Shown here piece by piece: positions 1 to 8,430 of a stretch of 64,000 bases of DNA; position 1 is the stretch's first letter; each line of letters begins with the position of its first letter. The DNA is from Cupriavidus campinensis (GTDB lineage: Bacteria > Pseudomonadota > Gammaproteobacteria > Burkholderiales > Burkholderiaceae). Both the position numbers and the translations under genes were made by a program. The notes beneath the pieces are model-generated. The model did not search any database and was not told where the DNA came from. It was given only the letters and a program-made list of their open reading frames with translations. The DNA lies in the NCBI RefSeq assembly GCF_905397395.1, contig NZ_CAJPVH010000014.1:43143-107142 (forward strand), in the 5' to 3' direction.

Positions 1-288
1 ACCGGCGGCGAGATCACGCCCACGCGGCTCTCCCCGCGCATGGCCACTACCACCAACGATTCCGCCATCGCGGCGGCCGTGGACGGCTTCGGGCTGGCGC
101 GCGTGCTCTCGTACCAGATTGCCGATGAACTGCGCGACGGCCGCCTGCAGATCGTGATGGCGGACTTCGAGCCGGCGCCGCTGCCGATCAACGTGATCCA
201 TCGCGAGGGCCGCCACGCGATGCACAAGGTGCGCGCCTTCCTGGACCTCGCCATCGAGACCCTGCGCGCCGCGCCGTCCCTGCGCTAG
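1..288 (+). CDS. LysR-family transcriptional regulator, C-terminal fragment
   Basis: The reading frame is open from the first base and stops at 286-288, so the start lies outside the window and only the last 95 residues are visible. They look like the end of a LysR effector-binding domain: an AAVDGFGLARVLSYQ stretch, then a DELRDGRLQIVMADFEP strand-turn, a PINVIHREGR segment and a closing helix (VRAFLDLAIETLR). Proteins of this family bind DNA through an N-terminal helix-turn-helix that is not visible here. The next gene is a glutathione transferase on the same strand 123 bases on. Whether this regulator controls that gene cannot be told. The family call is fairly safe; the effector is unknown. 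Confidence 0.8.
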   Translation, partial: TGGEITPTRLSPRMATTTNDSAIAAAVDGFGLARVLSYQIADELRDGRLQIVMADFEPAPLPINVIHREGRHAMHKVRAFLDLAIETLRAAPSLR

Positions 289-355
289 GGCGGCTCGGCA
301 GGCGGCAACCCGGCATTCTTCGCGTTGGCGCAAGAGTGCCTTCTGGCGGCGGCGG

Positions 356-384
356 TTTTTCGTGCGCTGGAAGGCACCTATAGT
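356..384 (+). promoter_or_regulatory. Putative sigma70-type promoter for the glutathione transferase gene
   Basis: A TATAGT -10-like hexamer at 379-384 lies 17 bases after TTTTTC (356-361), a weak -35. It sits 28 bases before the ATG at 412. The -10 is good and the -35 poor, so this is a modest prediction. Confidence 0.35.
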
Positions 385-411
385 CGGAAGCATCCCCAAC
401 CAGGATCCGAC

Positions 412-1023
412 ATGAAACTGTACGCCTACCCCCTCTCCGGCCACTCCCACCGCGTTCGGCTGTTCCTCGGCCTGATCGGCCAGCCGGTCGATCTCATCGA
501 CGTGGACCTGCGCGCCGGTGCGCACAAGACGCCCGAATTCCTGGCCCTGAACCCGTTCGGCCAGGTGCCGGTACTGGTGGACGGCGACACCGTGCTGCCG
601 GACTCCAACGCAATCATGGTCTATCTGGCCAAGACGCTGGGCCGCACTGACTGGCTCCCTGAGACCCCCGCCGGCGCCGCCGCCGTGCAGCGCTGGCTGT
701 CCGTGGCGGCGGGCGACCTCGCGGCCGGGCCGGCCTCGGCACGGCTGATTACCGTGTTCGGCGCGCCGCTGAACAGCGAGCAGGTCATTGCCCGGGCGCA
801 TCTGGTGCTGGGCCGCATGGACCGCGCGCTGGCCGGCCGCCAGTGGATTGCCGCCGATCAGCCGACGATTGCCGACGTGGCGCTGTACAGCTACACCGCC
901 AGCGCGCCCGAAGGCTTTGTGGACTTGGCCGACTACGCCCACGTGCGGCAATGGCTGGCCCGCGTGGAAGCGCTGCCCGGATTCGTGCCGTTCCAGAAGA
1001 CCGCCGTCGGGCTCGCCGCCTGA
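412..1023 (+). CDS. Glutathione S-transferase family protein
   Basis: A 203-residue cytosolic glutathione transferase. The N-terminal thioredoxin-like half starts [19 protein letters not shown] and carries the [10 protein letters not shown] segment with the cis-proline that contacts glutathione, followed by [12 protein letters not shown], which matches the glutathione gamma-glutamyl binding turn. The C-terminal half is all-helical, with the usual [17 protein letters not shown] signature near residues 144-160. The ATG at 412 is chosen over a TTG at 325 because the family begins with this beta-strand and a -10-like element lies between the two. It is followed 36 bases later by a PPOX-type flavoprotein on the same strand, so the two may be co-transcribed. 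The substrate cannot be predicted. Confidence 0.9.
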   Translation: MKLYAYPLSGHSHRVRLFLGLIGQPVDLIDVDLRAGAHKTPEFLALNPFGQVPVLVDGDTVLPDSNAIMVYLAKTLGRTDWLPETPAGAAAVQRWLSVAAGDLAAGPASARLITVFGAPLNSEQVIARAHLVLGRMDRALAGRQWIAADQPTIADVALYSYTASAPEGFVDLADYAHVRQWLARVEALPGFVPFQKTAVGLAA

Positions 1024-1059
1024 TTGCTGCCCCCGCTGTCCACCCTACCGGAGCCCAAC

Positions 1060-2010
1060 ATGCCCCCCCACGCCGCCCTCCTCCCCGATCTGCCCTGGCA
1101 CACCGGCGAACGCCTGCTCCAGGCGCGCGCCGGCGTGCAGGCGCGCATGGCCGAGATCGGCCCGCGCGTGGTGCGGGACTACATGCCTGACCAGCACCGC
1201 GACTTCTTCGCCCAGCTGCCGCTGGTCGTGCTCGGCGCGGTGGCGCCGGATGGGCGGGTCTGGGCCACGCTGCGCGCCGGGGCGCCCGGCTTCCTGCACT
1301 CGCCGGACCCGCGCGCGCTGAACGTGGCGGTGGCGCGCGAGCCCGCCGACCCGGCCGACGCCGGCATGGATGACGGCAACGCCCTCGGCCTGCTCGGCAT
1401 CGACCCCATGACGCGGCGCCGCAACCGCATGAACGGCCGGGTGGAGCGCACCGGCCCGGACGGCTTCCGGCTGGCCGTGGGCCAGAGCTTCGGCAACTGC
1501 CCGCAGTACATCCAGCAGCGCGCGTTCGATTTCACGCGCGATCCCGGCGTGGCGGCCGACCAGCCGCCGCAGGTCCTGCCCGCCCTGGACGAGCGGGCGC
1601 GCGCGCTGATCGCCGGCGCGGATACCTTCTTCGTGGCGTCTTACGTGGATCTGGCCGATGGCAGCCGGCAGGTGGATGTGTCGCACCGGGGCGGGCCGCG
1701 CGGCTTCGTGCGGCTCGATGCGGACGGCGGGCTGACGATTCCTGACTTCTCGGGCAACCGCTTCTTCAATACGCTCGGGAACCTGGCCGCCAACCCGATC
1801 GCCGGGCTGGCCTTCGTGGACTACACCACGGGCAACCTGCTCCAGCTCTCGGGCCGGGCCGAGGTGCTGACCGACTCCCCGGAGATCGCCCTACACCCGG
1901 GTTGGGAAGGCGCCGAGCGCCTCTGGCGCGTGATACCGGACCGCGTGATCTGGCGCGAGGCGGCGCTGCCGCTGGTCTGGCACGCCCCGGACGCTTTGCC
2001 CCGGCCATAG
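1060..2010 (+). CDS. Pyridoxamine 5'-phosphate oxidase-like FMN-binding split-barrel protein
   Basis: 316 residues. Two split-barrel segments can be seen: one around residues 50-90 (LVVLGAVAPDGRVWATLRAG, then GFLHS) and one around 190-285 (FFVASYVDLADGSRQVDVSHRGG to IAGLAFVDYTTGNLLQLSGRAEV). Between them is the conserved SFGNCPQYIQQR motif, typical of the large PPOX-related flavoproteins, some of which are fused to a ferredoxin domain; none is present here. These proteins are expected to bind FMN or a related flavin in the cytoplasm. The reaction is unknown. The ATG at 1060 follows a GGAG ribosome-binding site. The gene sits between the glutathione transferase and mgtC on the same strand, which suggests a redox or detoxification role without proving it. 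Confidence 0.8.
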   Translation: MPPHAALLPDLPWHTGERLLQARAGVQARMAEIGPRVVRDYMPDQHRDFFAQLPLVVLGAVAPDGRVWATLRAGAPGFLHSPDPRALNVAVAREPADPADAGMDDGNALGLLGIDPMTRRRNRMNGRVERTGPDGFRLAVGQSFGNCPQYIQQRAFDFTRDPGVAADQPPQVLPALDERARALIAGADTFFVASYVDLADGSRQVDVSHRGGPRGFVRLDADGGLTIPDFSGNRFFNTLGNLAANPIAGLAFVDYTTGNLLQLSGRAEVLTDSPEIALHPGWEGAERLWRVIPDRVIWREAALPLVWHAPDALPRP

Positions 2011-2055
2011 CCCTGTGACACAATCGCGCGACGCCTGGCCCCGGAGTCCGCGATC

Positions 2056-2778
2056 ATGTCCCTGGAAGCGCTGCAAAACATCAATCCGCAATCGCTGCTC
2101 GATACCGCGATCAGCCTCGCCGCCGCGTTCGTGCTCGGCGGCATGATCGGCTACGAGCGCCAGTACCGCCAGCGCACGGCCGGGCTGCGCACCAACGTGC
2201 TGGTGGCCGTGGGTGCGGCCATCTTCGTGGATATGGCCAACCACCTTGCCGGCCACGATGGGGCGGTGCGCGTGGTGGCCTACGTGGTGTCCGGCATCGG
2301 CTTCCTGGGCGCCGGCGTGATCATGCGCGAGGAAGGCAATGTGCGTGGCCTGAACACGGCGGCCACGCTGTGGGGGTCGGCGGCGGTCGGCGCGTGCGCC
2401 GGGGCGGACCTGATCATGGAGGCGGCTATCGGCGCGCTGTTCGTGCTGGCCGCCAACACGCTGCTGCGGCCCGTGGTGGACCGCATCAACCGCCAGCCCA
2501 TCGACACGCCCGCCGTGGAAGTCACCCATACCGTGCACGTGATTACCGCGCGCGAGCACCAGAAACTCGCCATGCGGCTGCTGGAAGAAGCGCTGGAAGC
2601 GGCCGCCTACCCCACCCGCGACCTGGAGGTGCGGGCGTTCGGCGAACAGGATGTGGAGATCGAAGCGGTGCTGGCCGCTGCGTCGGTGGATGGCGACGCG
2701 CTCGACGCGATGGTCGCCAGGCTGGGCGCCACGAGCGTGGTCAGCCAGGCCTTCTGGAGCGCCAGCACTACCGAGTAG
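2056..2778 (+). CDS. MgtC/SapB family membrane protein
   Basis: 240 residues. The N-terminal part has four to five hydrophobic segments and the family signature [16 protein letters not shown] around residues 33-48, followed by [12 protein letters not shown] and the glycine-rich [11 protein letters not shown] helix. The C-terminal 85 residues (from about [15 protein letters not shown]) form a soluble ACT-like domain. In Salmonella and Mycobacterium, MgtC supports growth in low magnesium and inside macrophages and modulates ATP synthase; it is not itself a proven magnesium pump. The gene starts 45 bases after the PPOX-like gene. No magnesium riboswitch is visible in that short gap. The family assignment is firm; the physiological role here is not known. 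Confidence 0.88.
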   Translation: MSLEALQNINPQSLLDTAISLAAAFVLGGMIGYERQYRQRTAGLRTNVLVAVGAAIFVDMANHLAGHDGAVRVVAYVVSGIGFLGAGVIMREEGNVRGLNTAATLWGSAAVGACAGADLIMEAAIGALFVLAANTLLRPVVDRINRQPIDTPAVEVTHTVHVITAREHQKLAMRLLEEALEAAAYPTRDLEVRAFGEQDVEIEAVLAAASVDGDALDAMVARLGATSVVSQAFWSASTTE

Positions 2779-2798
2779 CGGTGCCGGCGCCGGGGTTC

Positions 2799-2844
2799 GG
2801 CTGGCTCGGCGGCTGGCTCGGCGGCCGGCTCAGCGGCTGGCCGG
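2799..2844. repeat. 12-bp tandem repeat, about 3.8 copies, across the GAF gene stop
   Basis: The unit GGCTGGCTCGGC occurs at 2799-2810 and 2811-2822, with a diverged copy at 2823-2834 and a partial one after it. The array lies where the mgtC and GAF genes converge. The stop codon of the GAF gene (2830-2832 read on the minus strand) falls in the diverged third unit. Confidence 0.8.
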
Positions 2845-3351
2845 GGCCAGTGCCGCCACCGCAGGCAGGGCCATCTGGCCGAGCACCCGCAGCACGGTGA
2901 TCTGGTCGCCCGTCCAGCTTTCCACGGCGGTCAGGTAGTTGAAGGTGCCGATCACCCGGCCACCCTCGCAGAGCGGCACGTTGACCACGCCATTCAGGCG
3001 CAGCCCACGGATCACGGCGATGTCGTCGAAGACGGCGGCCAGCGCCGCGTCGCCCTCGCCGACGAAGACCTCGCCGCGCACCAGCAGCTGGCGCGTCCAC
3101 GCGGTGTCGCCCTTGACCTTCTTGCCGCCCACCGGGTAGGCGGCCGGGTCGGACGACCACAGCCGCCCGATTTCGCCGGTCTCGGCCTGCCACGTGTTGA
3201 TCGTCAGCAGGCCGGGGCCGAGCAGGTCCAGCGTGGCCTGCCCCACCGCATCCAGCACGGCCACCGGCGTCGCCGCGTGGCGCAACTGGTCGCACAGCGT
3301 GTTAAGCCGCGCCAGATTGGCTAGATTGACCATCGCGACATTCGCAACCAT
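2830..3351 (-). CDS. GAF domain-containing protein
   Basis: 173 residues, essentially one GAF domain. The start is helical (LNTLCDQLRHAATPVAVLDAVGQATLDLLG), followed by the strands LLTINTWQ, EIGRLWSSDP and, near the end, VVNVPLCEGGRVIGTFNYLTA, the classic GAF core. GAF domains bind small ligands such as cyclic nucleotides, haem or metabolites. No output domain is present, so it probably acts as a free sensor or ligand-binding protein. It starts 6 bases after the Bug receptor gene and is surely in the same transcript, an unusual partner for a transport receptor. A second in-frame ATG lies 18 bases in. The ligand is unknown. Confidence 0.8.
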   Translation of the reverse strand: MVANVAMVNLANLARLNTLCDQLRHAATPVAVLDAVGQATLDLLGPGLLTINTWQAETGEIGRLWSSDPAAYPVGGKKVKGDTAWTRQLLVRGEVFVGEGDAALAAVFDDIAVIRGLRLNGVVNVPLCEGGRVIGTFNYLTAVESWTGDQITVLRVLGQMALPAVAALAPASR

Positions 3352-3357
3352 CGACCC

Positions 3358-4341
3358 TTACTCCGCCTTGATGCCGAGCTCGCGGATCAGCTTGCCGTAG
3401 CGGTCAGCGTCGCGGCGCAGGATCTTGCCGAACGCCTGCGGCGTGGACGTGGTGGTTTCCACGCCGATGCTGTCCATCTTGGCCTTCACTTCGGGCAGCG
3501 TCATGATCCGGTTGATCTCGCTGTTCAGGCGCGTCACCAGCTCGGCCGGCATGTTCTTCGGGCCGAAGGCGCCGTACCACACGGACAGCTCATAGCCGGG
3601 CAGGGTCTCGCCCACCGTGGGTACGTCCGGCAGCAGCGGCGAGCGCTTGGCTTCGGTCACCGCCAGCAGGCGCAGCTTGCCGGCCTTCACGTGCGGCAGC
3701 GTCTGGGTGCCGGCGGAGAACAGCAGTTGCGTCTGGCCCGCCACCAGGTCCACCACGGCCGGGGCGCCGCCCTTGTAAGGCACGTGGAGCATGTCCACGC
3801 CGGCCATCTTGGCGAACAGCACCGCGCTCAGGTGGTTGGTGGAGCCGGAGCCGGCGCTGGCGTAGGCCAGCTTGCCCGGATTGGCCTTGGCGTAGGCAAT
3901 CAGCTCCTTGACGTTCTTCGCCGGCACGGACGGATGCACCACCATGGTGTTCGTCACATAGGCCAGCAGCCCCAGCGGGGTGAAGTCCTCCACGCCCTTG
4001 AACGGCATGTTGGGCATCAGCGAGGGGTTCATCGCGTGGGTGCTCATCGAGCCGACCAGTAGCGTGTAGCCGTCCGGCTGGGCGCGCGCCACCGTGGCCG
4101 AGCCGATATTGCCCGAGGCGCCGGGGCGGTTGTCGACGATGACCGGCTGGCCGAGCGACTTGGTCAGGTGTTCGGACAGCACGCGCGCCAGGATGTCCGT
4201 GGAGCCGCCGGCGGCCCAGGGCACAATCAGCGTGATCGGCTTCGTCGGATAGGCATCGGCGGCACCAGCCCCCGAGATGGCGGCGAACGACAATGCCAGC
4301 GCGGCGGCACCGCGCAGCAGGTTCTTGACTACGGACCTCAT
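3358..4341 (-). CDS. Bug-family periplasmic receptor (tripartite tricarboxylate transporter substrate-binding protein)
   Basis: 327 residues with a Sec signal peptide (about residues 1-28, ending GAGAADA). The mature protein opens with the Bug hallmark YPTKPITLIVPWAAGGSTDILAR, shown here only in part, and continues with VDNRPGASGNIGS and the HVPYKGGAPAVVDLVAGQ segment. Bug receptors bind carboxylated compounds and amino-acid derivatives; in Bordetella and Cupriavidus most are orphans without TctA/TctB membrane genes nearby, as here. It lies 96 bases downstream of a gamma-glutamyltransferase on the same strand. The ligand might therefore be a glutamyl or glutamate-like compound, an inference from context only. 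Confidence 0.92.
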   Translation of the reverse strand: MRSVVKNLLRGAAALALSFAAISGAGAADAYPTKPITLIVPWAAGGSTDILARVLSEHLTKSLGQPVIVDNRPGASGNIGSATVARAQPDGYTLLVGSMSTHAMNPSLMPNMPFKGVEDFTPLGLLAYVTNTMVVHPSVPAKNVKELIAYAKANPGKLAYASAGSGSTNHLSAVLFAKMAGVDMLHVPYKGGAPAVVDLVAGQTQLLFSAGTQTLPHVKAGKLRLLAVTEAKRSPLLPDVPTVGETLPGYELSVWYGAFGPKNMPAELVTRLNSEINRIMTLPEVKAKMDSIGVETTTSTPQAFGKILRRDADRYGKLIRELGIKAE

Positions 4342-4437
4342 GACTGCAACTCCCTCTGTCTTCGTGCGGACCGCCCCGTGCGGGCCGACTGTTTGTGCGA
4401 TACCGCTTCCGCGATACTTCCCATGCCTGCCGCCCCG

Positions 4438-6267
4438 TCAGCGGCCCACGGCATAGCCTTGCATCCCACGCGCATTGGCGCCCGCGCGCAGCACCAGCCG
4501 GCCCTGGGCATCGCGCTCGCGCGAGCAGGCCGACATGCGGCCTTCGGACCAGTCGTCGCCCACGCGCACCTCGTGCCCGCGCGCGCGCAGCGCCTCCAGC
4601 GTGGCCGCCGGAAAGCGCGACTCGATGCTGATGCGGTTGAGCACGGTCTGGCGCGGCCAGAACGAACCCGGGAAATGATCGATATGCCAGGCCGGCGCGT
4701 CGATGGCCTCCTGGAGGTTCATGCCATGCACGGCATGACGCAGGAAGAATGCCAGGGACCACTGGTCCTGCTGGTCGCCGCCGGGCGTGCCGAAAACCAT
4801 GTACGGCTCCCCGTCGCGCAGCGCCATCGACGGCGACAGCGTGGTGCACGGGCGCTTGCCCGGTGCCAGCGTGTTCGGCAGGCCCGGCTCGAGCCAGGTC
4901 ATCTGCAGGCGGGTGTTCAGCGCGAAGCCGAGCGACGGAATCGTCGGGCTCGACGACAGCCAGCCGCCGGACGGCGTGGCCGCCACCATGTTGCCGTGGC
5001 GGTCGATCACGTCGATATGGCAGGTATCGCCCACGAACAGCTCGCGCTCGGCCCATTCGGTCACGGGCGGCAGCGCGGCGAAGGTGGGCTCGCCCACGCC
5101 GAAGCGCACGTCGGCGGTGGCCAGCGTGCGCGTGGCCACGTCGAGGTCCGGCATGCGCGGCGCCTGGCCGTTCAGCGTGCCCGCCGTCATGGTCAGCGCG
5201 GCCTGCTCGCCGATGCCCGCCGCGCGCGCGGCCAGGTAGTGCGGATCGAGCAGCGCGCAGAGCTGGCTTTCCGTAAAGCGCGGGTCGCCGTACCAGGCGG
5301 TGCGGTCGGCCATCGCCAGCTTGGCGGCCTCGGCAATCTTGTGGACGAATTCGGGGGACGTGGGCGCGTGGGCCTCCAGCCCGGCGTGGCGCAGCATGCC
5401 GAGCTGCTGCAGGAACATCGGCCCCTGACTCCAGATATCGCACTTGGCCACGGTGTAGCGGCCGAAGTCCAGCGTTACCGGGGCCTCCACCGTGGGCGCC
5501 CACTGGGCGAGGTCGTCGTAACGCAGCAGGCCGGTGTGCTTCTCGCCGGTGGTGTCGCGCACCGGGGTGTCGCGGCAGTAGGCGTCGATCGCCTCGGCCA
5601 CGAAGCCGCGGTACCAGCAATCCATGGCGGCGTCGATCTGGCCCGTGCGGGAGTCGCTCCTGGACTGGGCGGTCTCGACGATACGCGTATAGGTATCGGC
5701 CAGTACCGGCAGCCGATGGAGCGCGCCGGGGCGCGGCACCTTGCCATCGGGCAGCCAGGTGTCGGCAGAGCTGTGCCATTCGTCGCGGAACAGCGCCTGC
5801 ACGGCCAGGATGGCCTGCGAGATGCGCGGCACCAGCGGGAAGCCATCGCGCGCATAGCCGATGGCAGGCGCGAGCACGTCCGCCAGCGACCACGTGCCGT
5901 GGTCGCGCAGCATGGTCAGCCACGCGCCGAACGCGCCGGGCACGGTGGCGGGCATCAGGCCGATGCCGGGCATCAGTTCCATGCCCTGGGCGCGCAGCGC
6001 CTCGGGGTCCGCCAGCGCGGGCGCCGGGCCCTGGCCGCAGACTGACCGCATCGCGCGTGTCTTTTCATCCCAATAGAGGATCGGCACTTCGCCGCCCGGG
6101 CCGTTCAGGTGCGGTTCCACCACCTGGAGCACGAAGCCGCCGGCCACGGCTGCGTCGTAGGCATTGCCGCCGCGCTCGAGCACGCCCATCGCGGTCTGCG
6201 TGGCAAGCCAGTGGGTGGAAGCGGCAACGCCGAAGGTGCCAACGATTTCCGGACGGGTGGTGAACAT
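4438..6267 (-). CDS. Gamma-glutamyltransferase family protein
   Basis: 609 residues, an Ntn-hydrolase that should mature by self-cleavage into two subunits. The N-terminal part has GVLERGGNAYDAAVAGGFVL and HLNGPGGEVPIL. The predicted nucleophile is Thr415 in GDTCHIDVIDRHGNMVAATPSGG (quoted in part), matching the TTHxSVxDxxGN motif with Cys in place of the second Thr. The later GTPGGDQQDQW segment fits the glycine-rich loop of the small subunit. No signal peptide is evident, which suggests a cytoplasmic enzyme acting on gamma-glutamyl amides or a related acylase. It is the first gene of a minus-strand unit with the Bug receptor and GAF genes, divergent from a LysR gene that is the likely regulator. 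Confidence 0.87.
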   Translation of the reverse strand: MFTTRPEIVGTFGVAASTHWLATQTAMGVLERGGNAYDAAVAGGFVLQVVEPHLNGPGGEVPILYWDEKTRAMRSVCGQGPAPALADPEALRAQGMELMPGIGLMPATVPGAFGAWLTMLRDHGTWSLADVLAPAIGYARDGFPLVPRISQAILAVQALFRDEWHSSADTWLPDGKVPRPGALHRLPVLADTYTRIVETAQSRSDSRTGQIDAAMDCWYRGFVAEAIDAYCRDTPVRDTTGEKHTGLLRYDDLAQWAPTVEAPVTLDFGRYTVAKCDIWSQGPMFLQQLGMLRHAGLEAHAPTSPEFVHKIAEAAKLAMADRTAWYGDPRFTESQLCALLDPHYLAARAAGIGEQAALTMTAGTLNGQAPRMPDLDVATRTLATADVRFGVGEPTFAALPPVTEWAERELFVGDTCHIDVIDRHGNMVAATPSGGWLSSSPTIPSLGFALNTRLQMTWLEPGLPNTLAPGKRPCTTLSPSMALRDGEPYMVFGTPGGDQQDQWSLAFFLRHAVHGMNLQEAIDAPAWHIDHFPGSFWPRQTVLNRISIESRFPAATLEALRARGHEVRVGDDWSEGRMSACSRERDAQGRLVLRAGANARGMQGYAVGR

Positions 6268-6312
6268 GGCGTAATGACTGGTATCGAATGCATTTGAGTA
6301 TAGGAGTCCGGA

Positions 6313-6360
6313 ATAACTGCAAACGGCGAAAAAATTATTGTTGCATTACCATTTGGTTAT
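6313..6360. promoter_or_regulatory. Divergent control region with nested inverted repeats (probable LysR site)
   Basis: The 111-base gap between the gamma-glutamyltransferase gene and the divergent LysR gene is AT-rich. It holds ATAAC (6313-6317) paired with GTTAT (6356-6360) and, nested inside, TGCAA (6318-6322) paired with TTGCA (6341-6345). LysR proteins typically bind such interrupted dyads in the intergenic region beside their own gene. The repeats are visible; the binding is inferred. Confidence 0.4.
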
Positions 6361-6378
6361 ATCGCTCCTTCGCCCATC

Positions 6379-7320
6379 ATGCCGATTTCGTCCGACAAGC
6401 TGCTCCACAACGTCGTTTCGCGCCTGCGCCTGCGGCATCTGCCGCTGCTGCTGGCGCTCGAGCGCCAGCGTTCCGTCTCGCGCGTGGCCGCCGAACTCAA
6501 TCTCTCCCAGCCGGCCGTGACCAAGGCGCTGCGCGAGATCGAGGACATCTTCCTGACACCGCTGTTCACCCGCACGCGCCAGGGCCTGGAGCCGACGCCC
6601 ACCGGTGTGGCCGTGCTGGCCCACGCGCGCACGGCGCTGGCCGACGCGGAGGCGCTGGGGCGCGAGCTGACGGTGATCGAAGCCGGCCTGCGCGGGCGGC
6701 TGCGGATCGGCGTGATTCCCTACGTGGCGCGCGGCGTGCTCGATGCCGCGCTGGACTTCGGCCTGCGCCACACGCCGCGTATCTCGATGCTGGTGCGGGA
6801 AGGGACCACCGATGAACTGGTCAACGCGCTGCGCCAGCACGAACTCGATTGCGTGATCGCGCGCTCGTTCTACCTGGCCGGCGAGGACATCGCCCAGCAG
6901 CCGCTGTATCGGGAGGAGCCGGTGCTGGTAGTGCCGGCGGACGCCGCCGCGCGGCTCTCCCGTGCCGGACTGGACTGGAAGCGGCTGGCGGAACGGGACT
7001 GGATCCTGCCGCCCCCGCATACGCCGGTGCGCCGCACGATAAATACGATGTTCGCGGTGGCCGGCGTGGCCCCGCCGCTGCCCACGGTGGAGACCTACTC
7101 GATCAAGCCGATGGCCACCCTGCTGCGCCGCCAGCCGGACGCCATCACCATCGTGCCGCGCTCGGTGGCGGCCGAACTGGTGGAGCTGGGCGGCGCCGCT
7201 ACCCTGCCCTTTGCGCTGAGCTGGGACTTGCCGCCCGTCGGCATCATGTGGCGGCGGGGGCTGGAAGACAACGAACTGATGACGTCGCTGGTGGAGGCAC
7301 TGAGAGAAGCGGCCAAATAA
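6379..7320 (+). CDS. LysR-family transcriptional regulator
   Basis: 313 residues. The winged helix-turn-helix is near residues 14-72: LRLRHLPLLLALERQRSVSRVAAELNLSQPAVTKALREIE, quoted in parts below 20 residues as LRHLPLLLALERQ, SVSRVAAELNLSQPAV and TKALREIEDIF. The rest is a two-lobed effector domain with the RIGVIPYVARGV strand and a WILPPPHTPVRRTINTMF segment. It is of the GbpR/CbbR-like group in general appearance, but the inducer cannot be read from the sequence. It is divergent from the gamma-glutamyltransferase-Bug-GAF unit, with 111 bases between starts, and is the obvious candidate regulator of that unit. A strong intrinsic terminator lies about 110 bases after its stop. Confidence 0.9.
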   Translation: MPISSDKLLHNVVSRLRLRHLPLLLALERQRSVSRVAAELNLSQPAVTKALREIEDIFLTPLFTRTRQGLEPTPTGVAVLAHARTALADAEALGRELTVIEAGLRGRLRIGVIPYVARGVLDAALDFGLRHTPRISMLVREGTTDELVNALRQHELDCVIARSFYLAGEDIAQQPLYREEPVLVVPADAAARLSRAGLDWKRLAERDWILPPPHTPVRRTINTMFAVAGVAPPLPTVETYSIKPMATLLRRQPDAITIVPRSVAAELVELGGAATLPFALSWDLPPVGIMWRRGLEDNELMTSLVEALREAAK

Positions 7321-7426
7321 TCACTTAACTTGGAGTGCGTGCCCTCCGTGCGTGGGGACGACAATGTCTCATACATTCATGGACAATGAGCCTGTCGTGA
7401 TTGACCCCTCGACATTTGTACCCGCA

Positions 7427-7458
7427 CCCGCGACGGCTTCGTCGCGGGATTTTTTTTG
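7427..7458 (+). terminator. Intrinsic terminator after the LysR gene
   Basis: A perfect 9-bp stem, CCCGCGACG (7427-7435) pairing with CGTCGCGGG (7440-7448), has a GCTT loop and is followed by A and then eight T residues. It lies 106 bases after the LysR stop codon. It is a textbook Rho-independent terminator. Confidence 0.9.
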
Positions 7459-7459
7459 G

Positions 7460-7600
7460 TCAAAGCACCTTTCGCATCAGGGCGTTTTCCAGCGTCACGC
7501 CCCGACAGACTGGAAAGTTTCGCTCGACCACATGAAAGCCGTGGCGCGCGAAAAAAGCTCGGCCGTCTTGCTGACGAACCGACGAATGTTCACGGAATCC
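7460..7600 (-). pseudogene. Remnant of a GNAT N-acetyltransferase (C-terminal part only)
   Basis: Read on the minus strand, the last about 30 codons before a stop at 7460-7462 give FFARHGFHVVERNFPV and then RGVTLENALMRKVL. This fits the C-terminal end of YafP-like GNAT acetyltransferases (FFxxxGFxVVxxxxxxxRGxxLxNxxMxKxL). The sequence just before it is GNAT-like only in a different frame (VSKTAELF), and the switch falls in a run of six T residues. I therefore read it as a frameshifted, truncated remnant with no start or acetyl-CoA binding loop. The RibD-like reductase gene ends directly upstream. A database search against GNAT families would settle this. Confidence 0.45.
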
Positions 7601-7602
7601 TC

Positions 7603-8307
7603 TCAGGAAGACAGCGGCAAGCCGGCGTCCGTTGCGGCGTCCGTTGCGGCGTCCTTGGGCCCTTGGCGCCGTAGCACGACATGCGTGGCCTTCTCCGACG
7701 CTACGGATTGAACGCATGCGTATCCCAGCGCCCGCAAGTCGAGCCCTCCGAACAGCGATTCTCCCCGGCCGAGCAAGACCGGCGCGATGGCGATGTGCAG
7801 TTCGTCAACAAGGCCCTCGCGAAGATATTGCCGGATTGTGTCCGCCCCACCGCCGATCCGCACGTCCATTCCGCCAGCGGCCTCGCGTGCACGGCGGAGC
7901 GCCTCGTGAATGCCTCCGGTTACGAAATGGAACGTCGTGCCGCCCTCCATCTCGATGGAAGGACGAGGATGATGGGTCAAGACGAAGGCTGGAACGTGAT
8001 ACGGCGGATTATCTCCCCACCAGCCTTTCCAGTTTGCGTCCGGCCAGTCCCCGCGAATGGGCCCGAACATGTTCCGCCCAAGAATCCATGCCCCGACATT
8101 CTGAAAGCCGCGGGCAGCAAAATCGTCGTCCACCCCGGCCGTACCGCCGTCCTTGCCGAACAAGGTCTGCTGAAAGGTGCGTGTTGGGAATAGCCAGTGG
8201 TGCAGATCCGTCCCGCCAACGCCGAGCGGATTGTTGATGTCCTGATCCGGACCTGCTCCGTATCCATCGAGCGAGATAGTGAAGCCCTCAACGCGAACGC
8301 GTGCCAT
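7603..8307 (-). CDS. Dihydrofolate reductase / RibD C-terminal-like family protein
   Basis: 234 residues. The start MARVRVEGFTISLDGYGAG is typical of the RibD C-terminal (DHFR-like) family, followed by WILGRNMFGPIRG and, near residues 150-185, the NADPH-binding segment VRIGGGADTIRQYLREGLVDE and LHIAIAPVLLGRGESLF. Such proteins reduce small pteridine- or flavin-like compounds; most are uncharacterised. The ATG at 8307 follows an excellent ribosome-binding site (GGAGGA), so a longer frame upstream is rejected. The C-terminal tail carries a duplicated 12-bp unit (GTCCGTTGCGGC on the plus strand, 7627-7650) that encodes a DAATDAATDAG stretch. The divergent neighbour is an outer-membrane barrel gene. 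Confidence 0.82.
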   Translation of the reverse strand: MARVRVEGFTISLDGYGAGPDQDINNPLGVGGTDLHHWLFPTRTFQQTLFGKDGGTAGVDDDFAARGFQNVGAWILGRNMFGPIRGDWPDANWKGWWGDNPPYHVPAFVLTHHPRPSIEMEGGTTFHFVTGGIHEALRRAREAAGGMDVRIGGGADTIRQYLREGLVDELHIAIAPVLLGRGESLFGGLDLRALGYACVQSVASEKATHVVLRRQGPKDAATDAATDAGLPLSS

Positions 8308-8393
8308 GGTTGTCCTCCGTGTAGACGCCTGACAGGTGAATGAAGGGTGGAGCATACGCCACTTTCTTGGGGTTCCCCATTTTCCGCTGCTAG

Positions 8394-8399
8394 GATAAT
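8394..8399 (+). promoter_or_regulatory. Putative -10 element for the outer-membrane barrel gene
   Basis: GATAAT lies 31 bases before the ATG at 8431, in the 123-base divergent gap with the RibD-like gene. No well-spaced -35 hexamer is visible, so the promoter may need an activator. Confidence 0.3.
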
Positions 8400-8430
8400 T
8401 CGAGTTCACACCACGTCAAGGCGGAGACCG

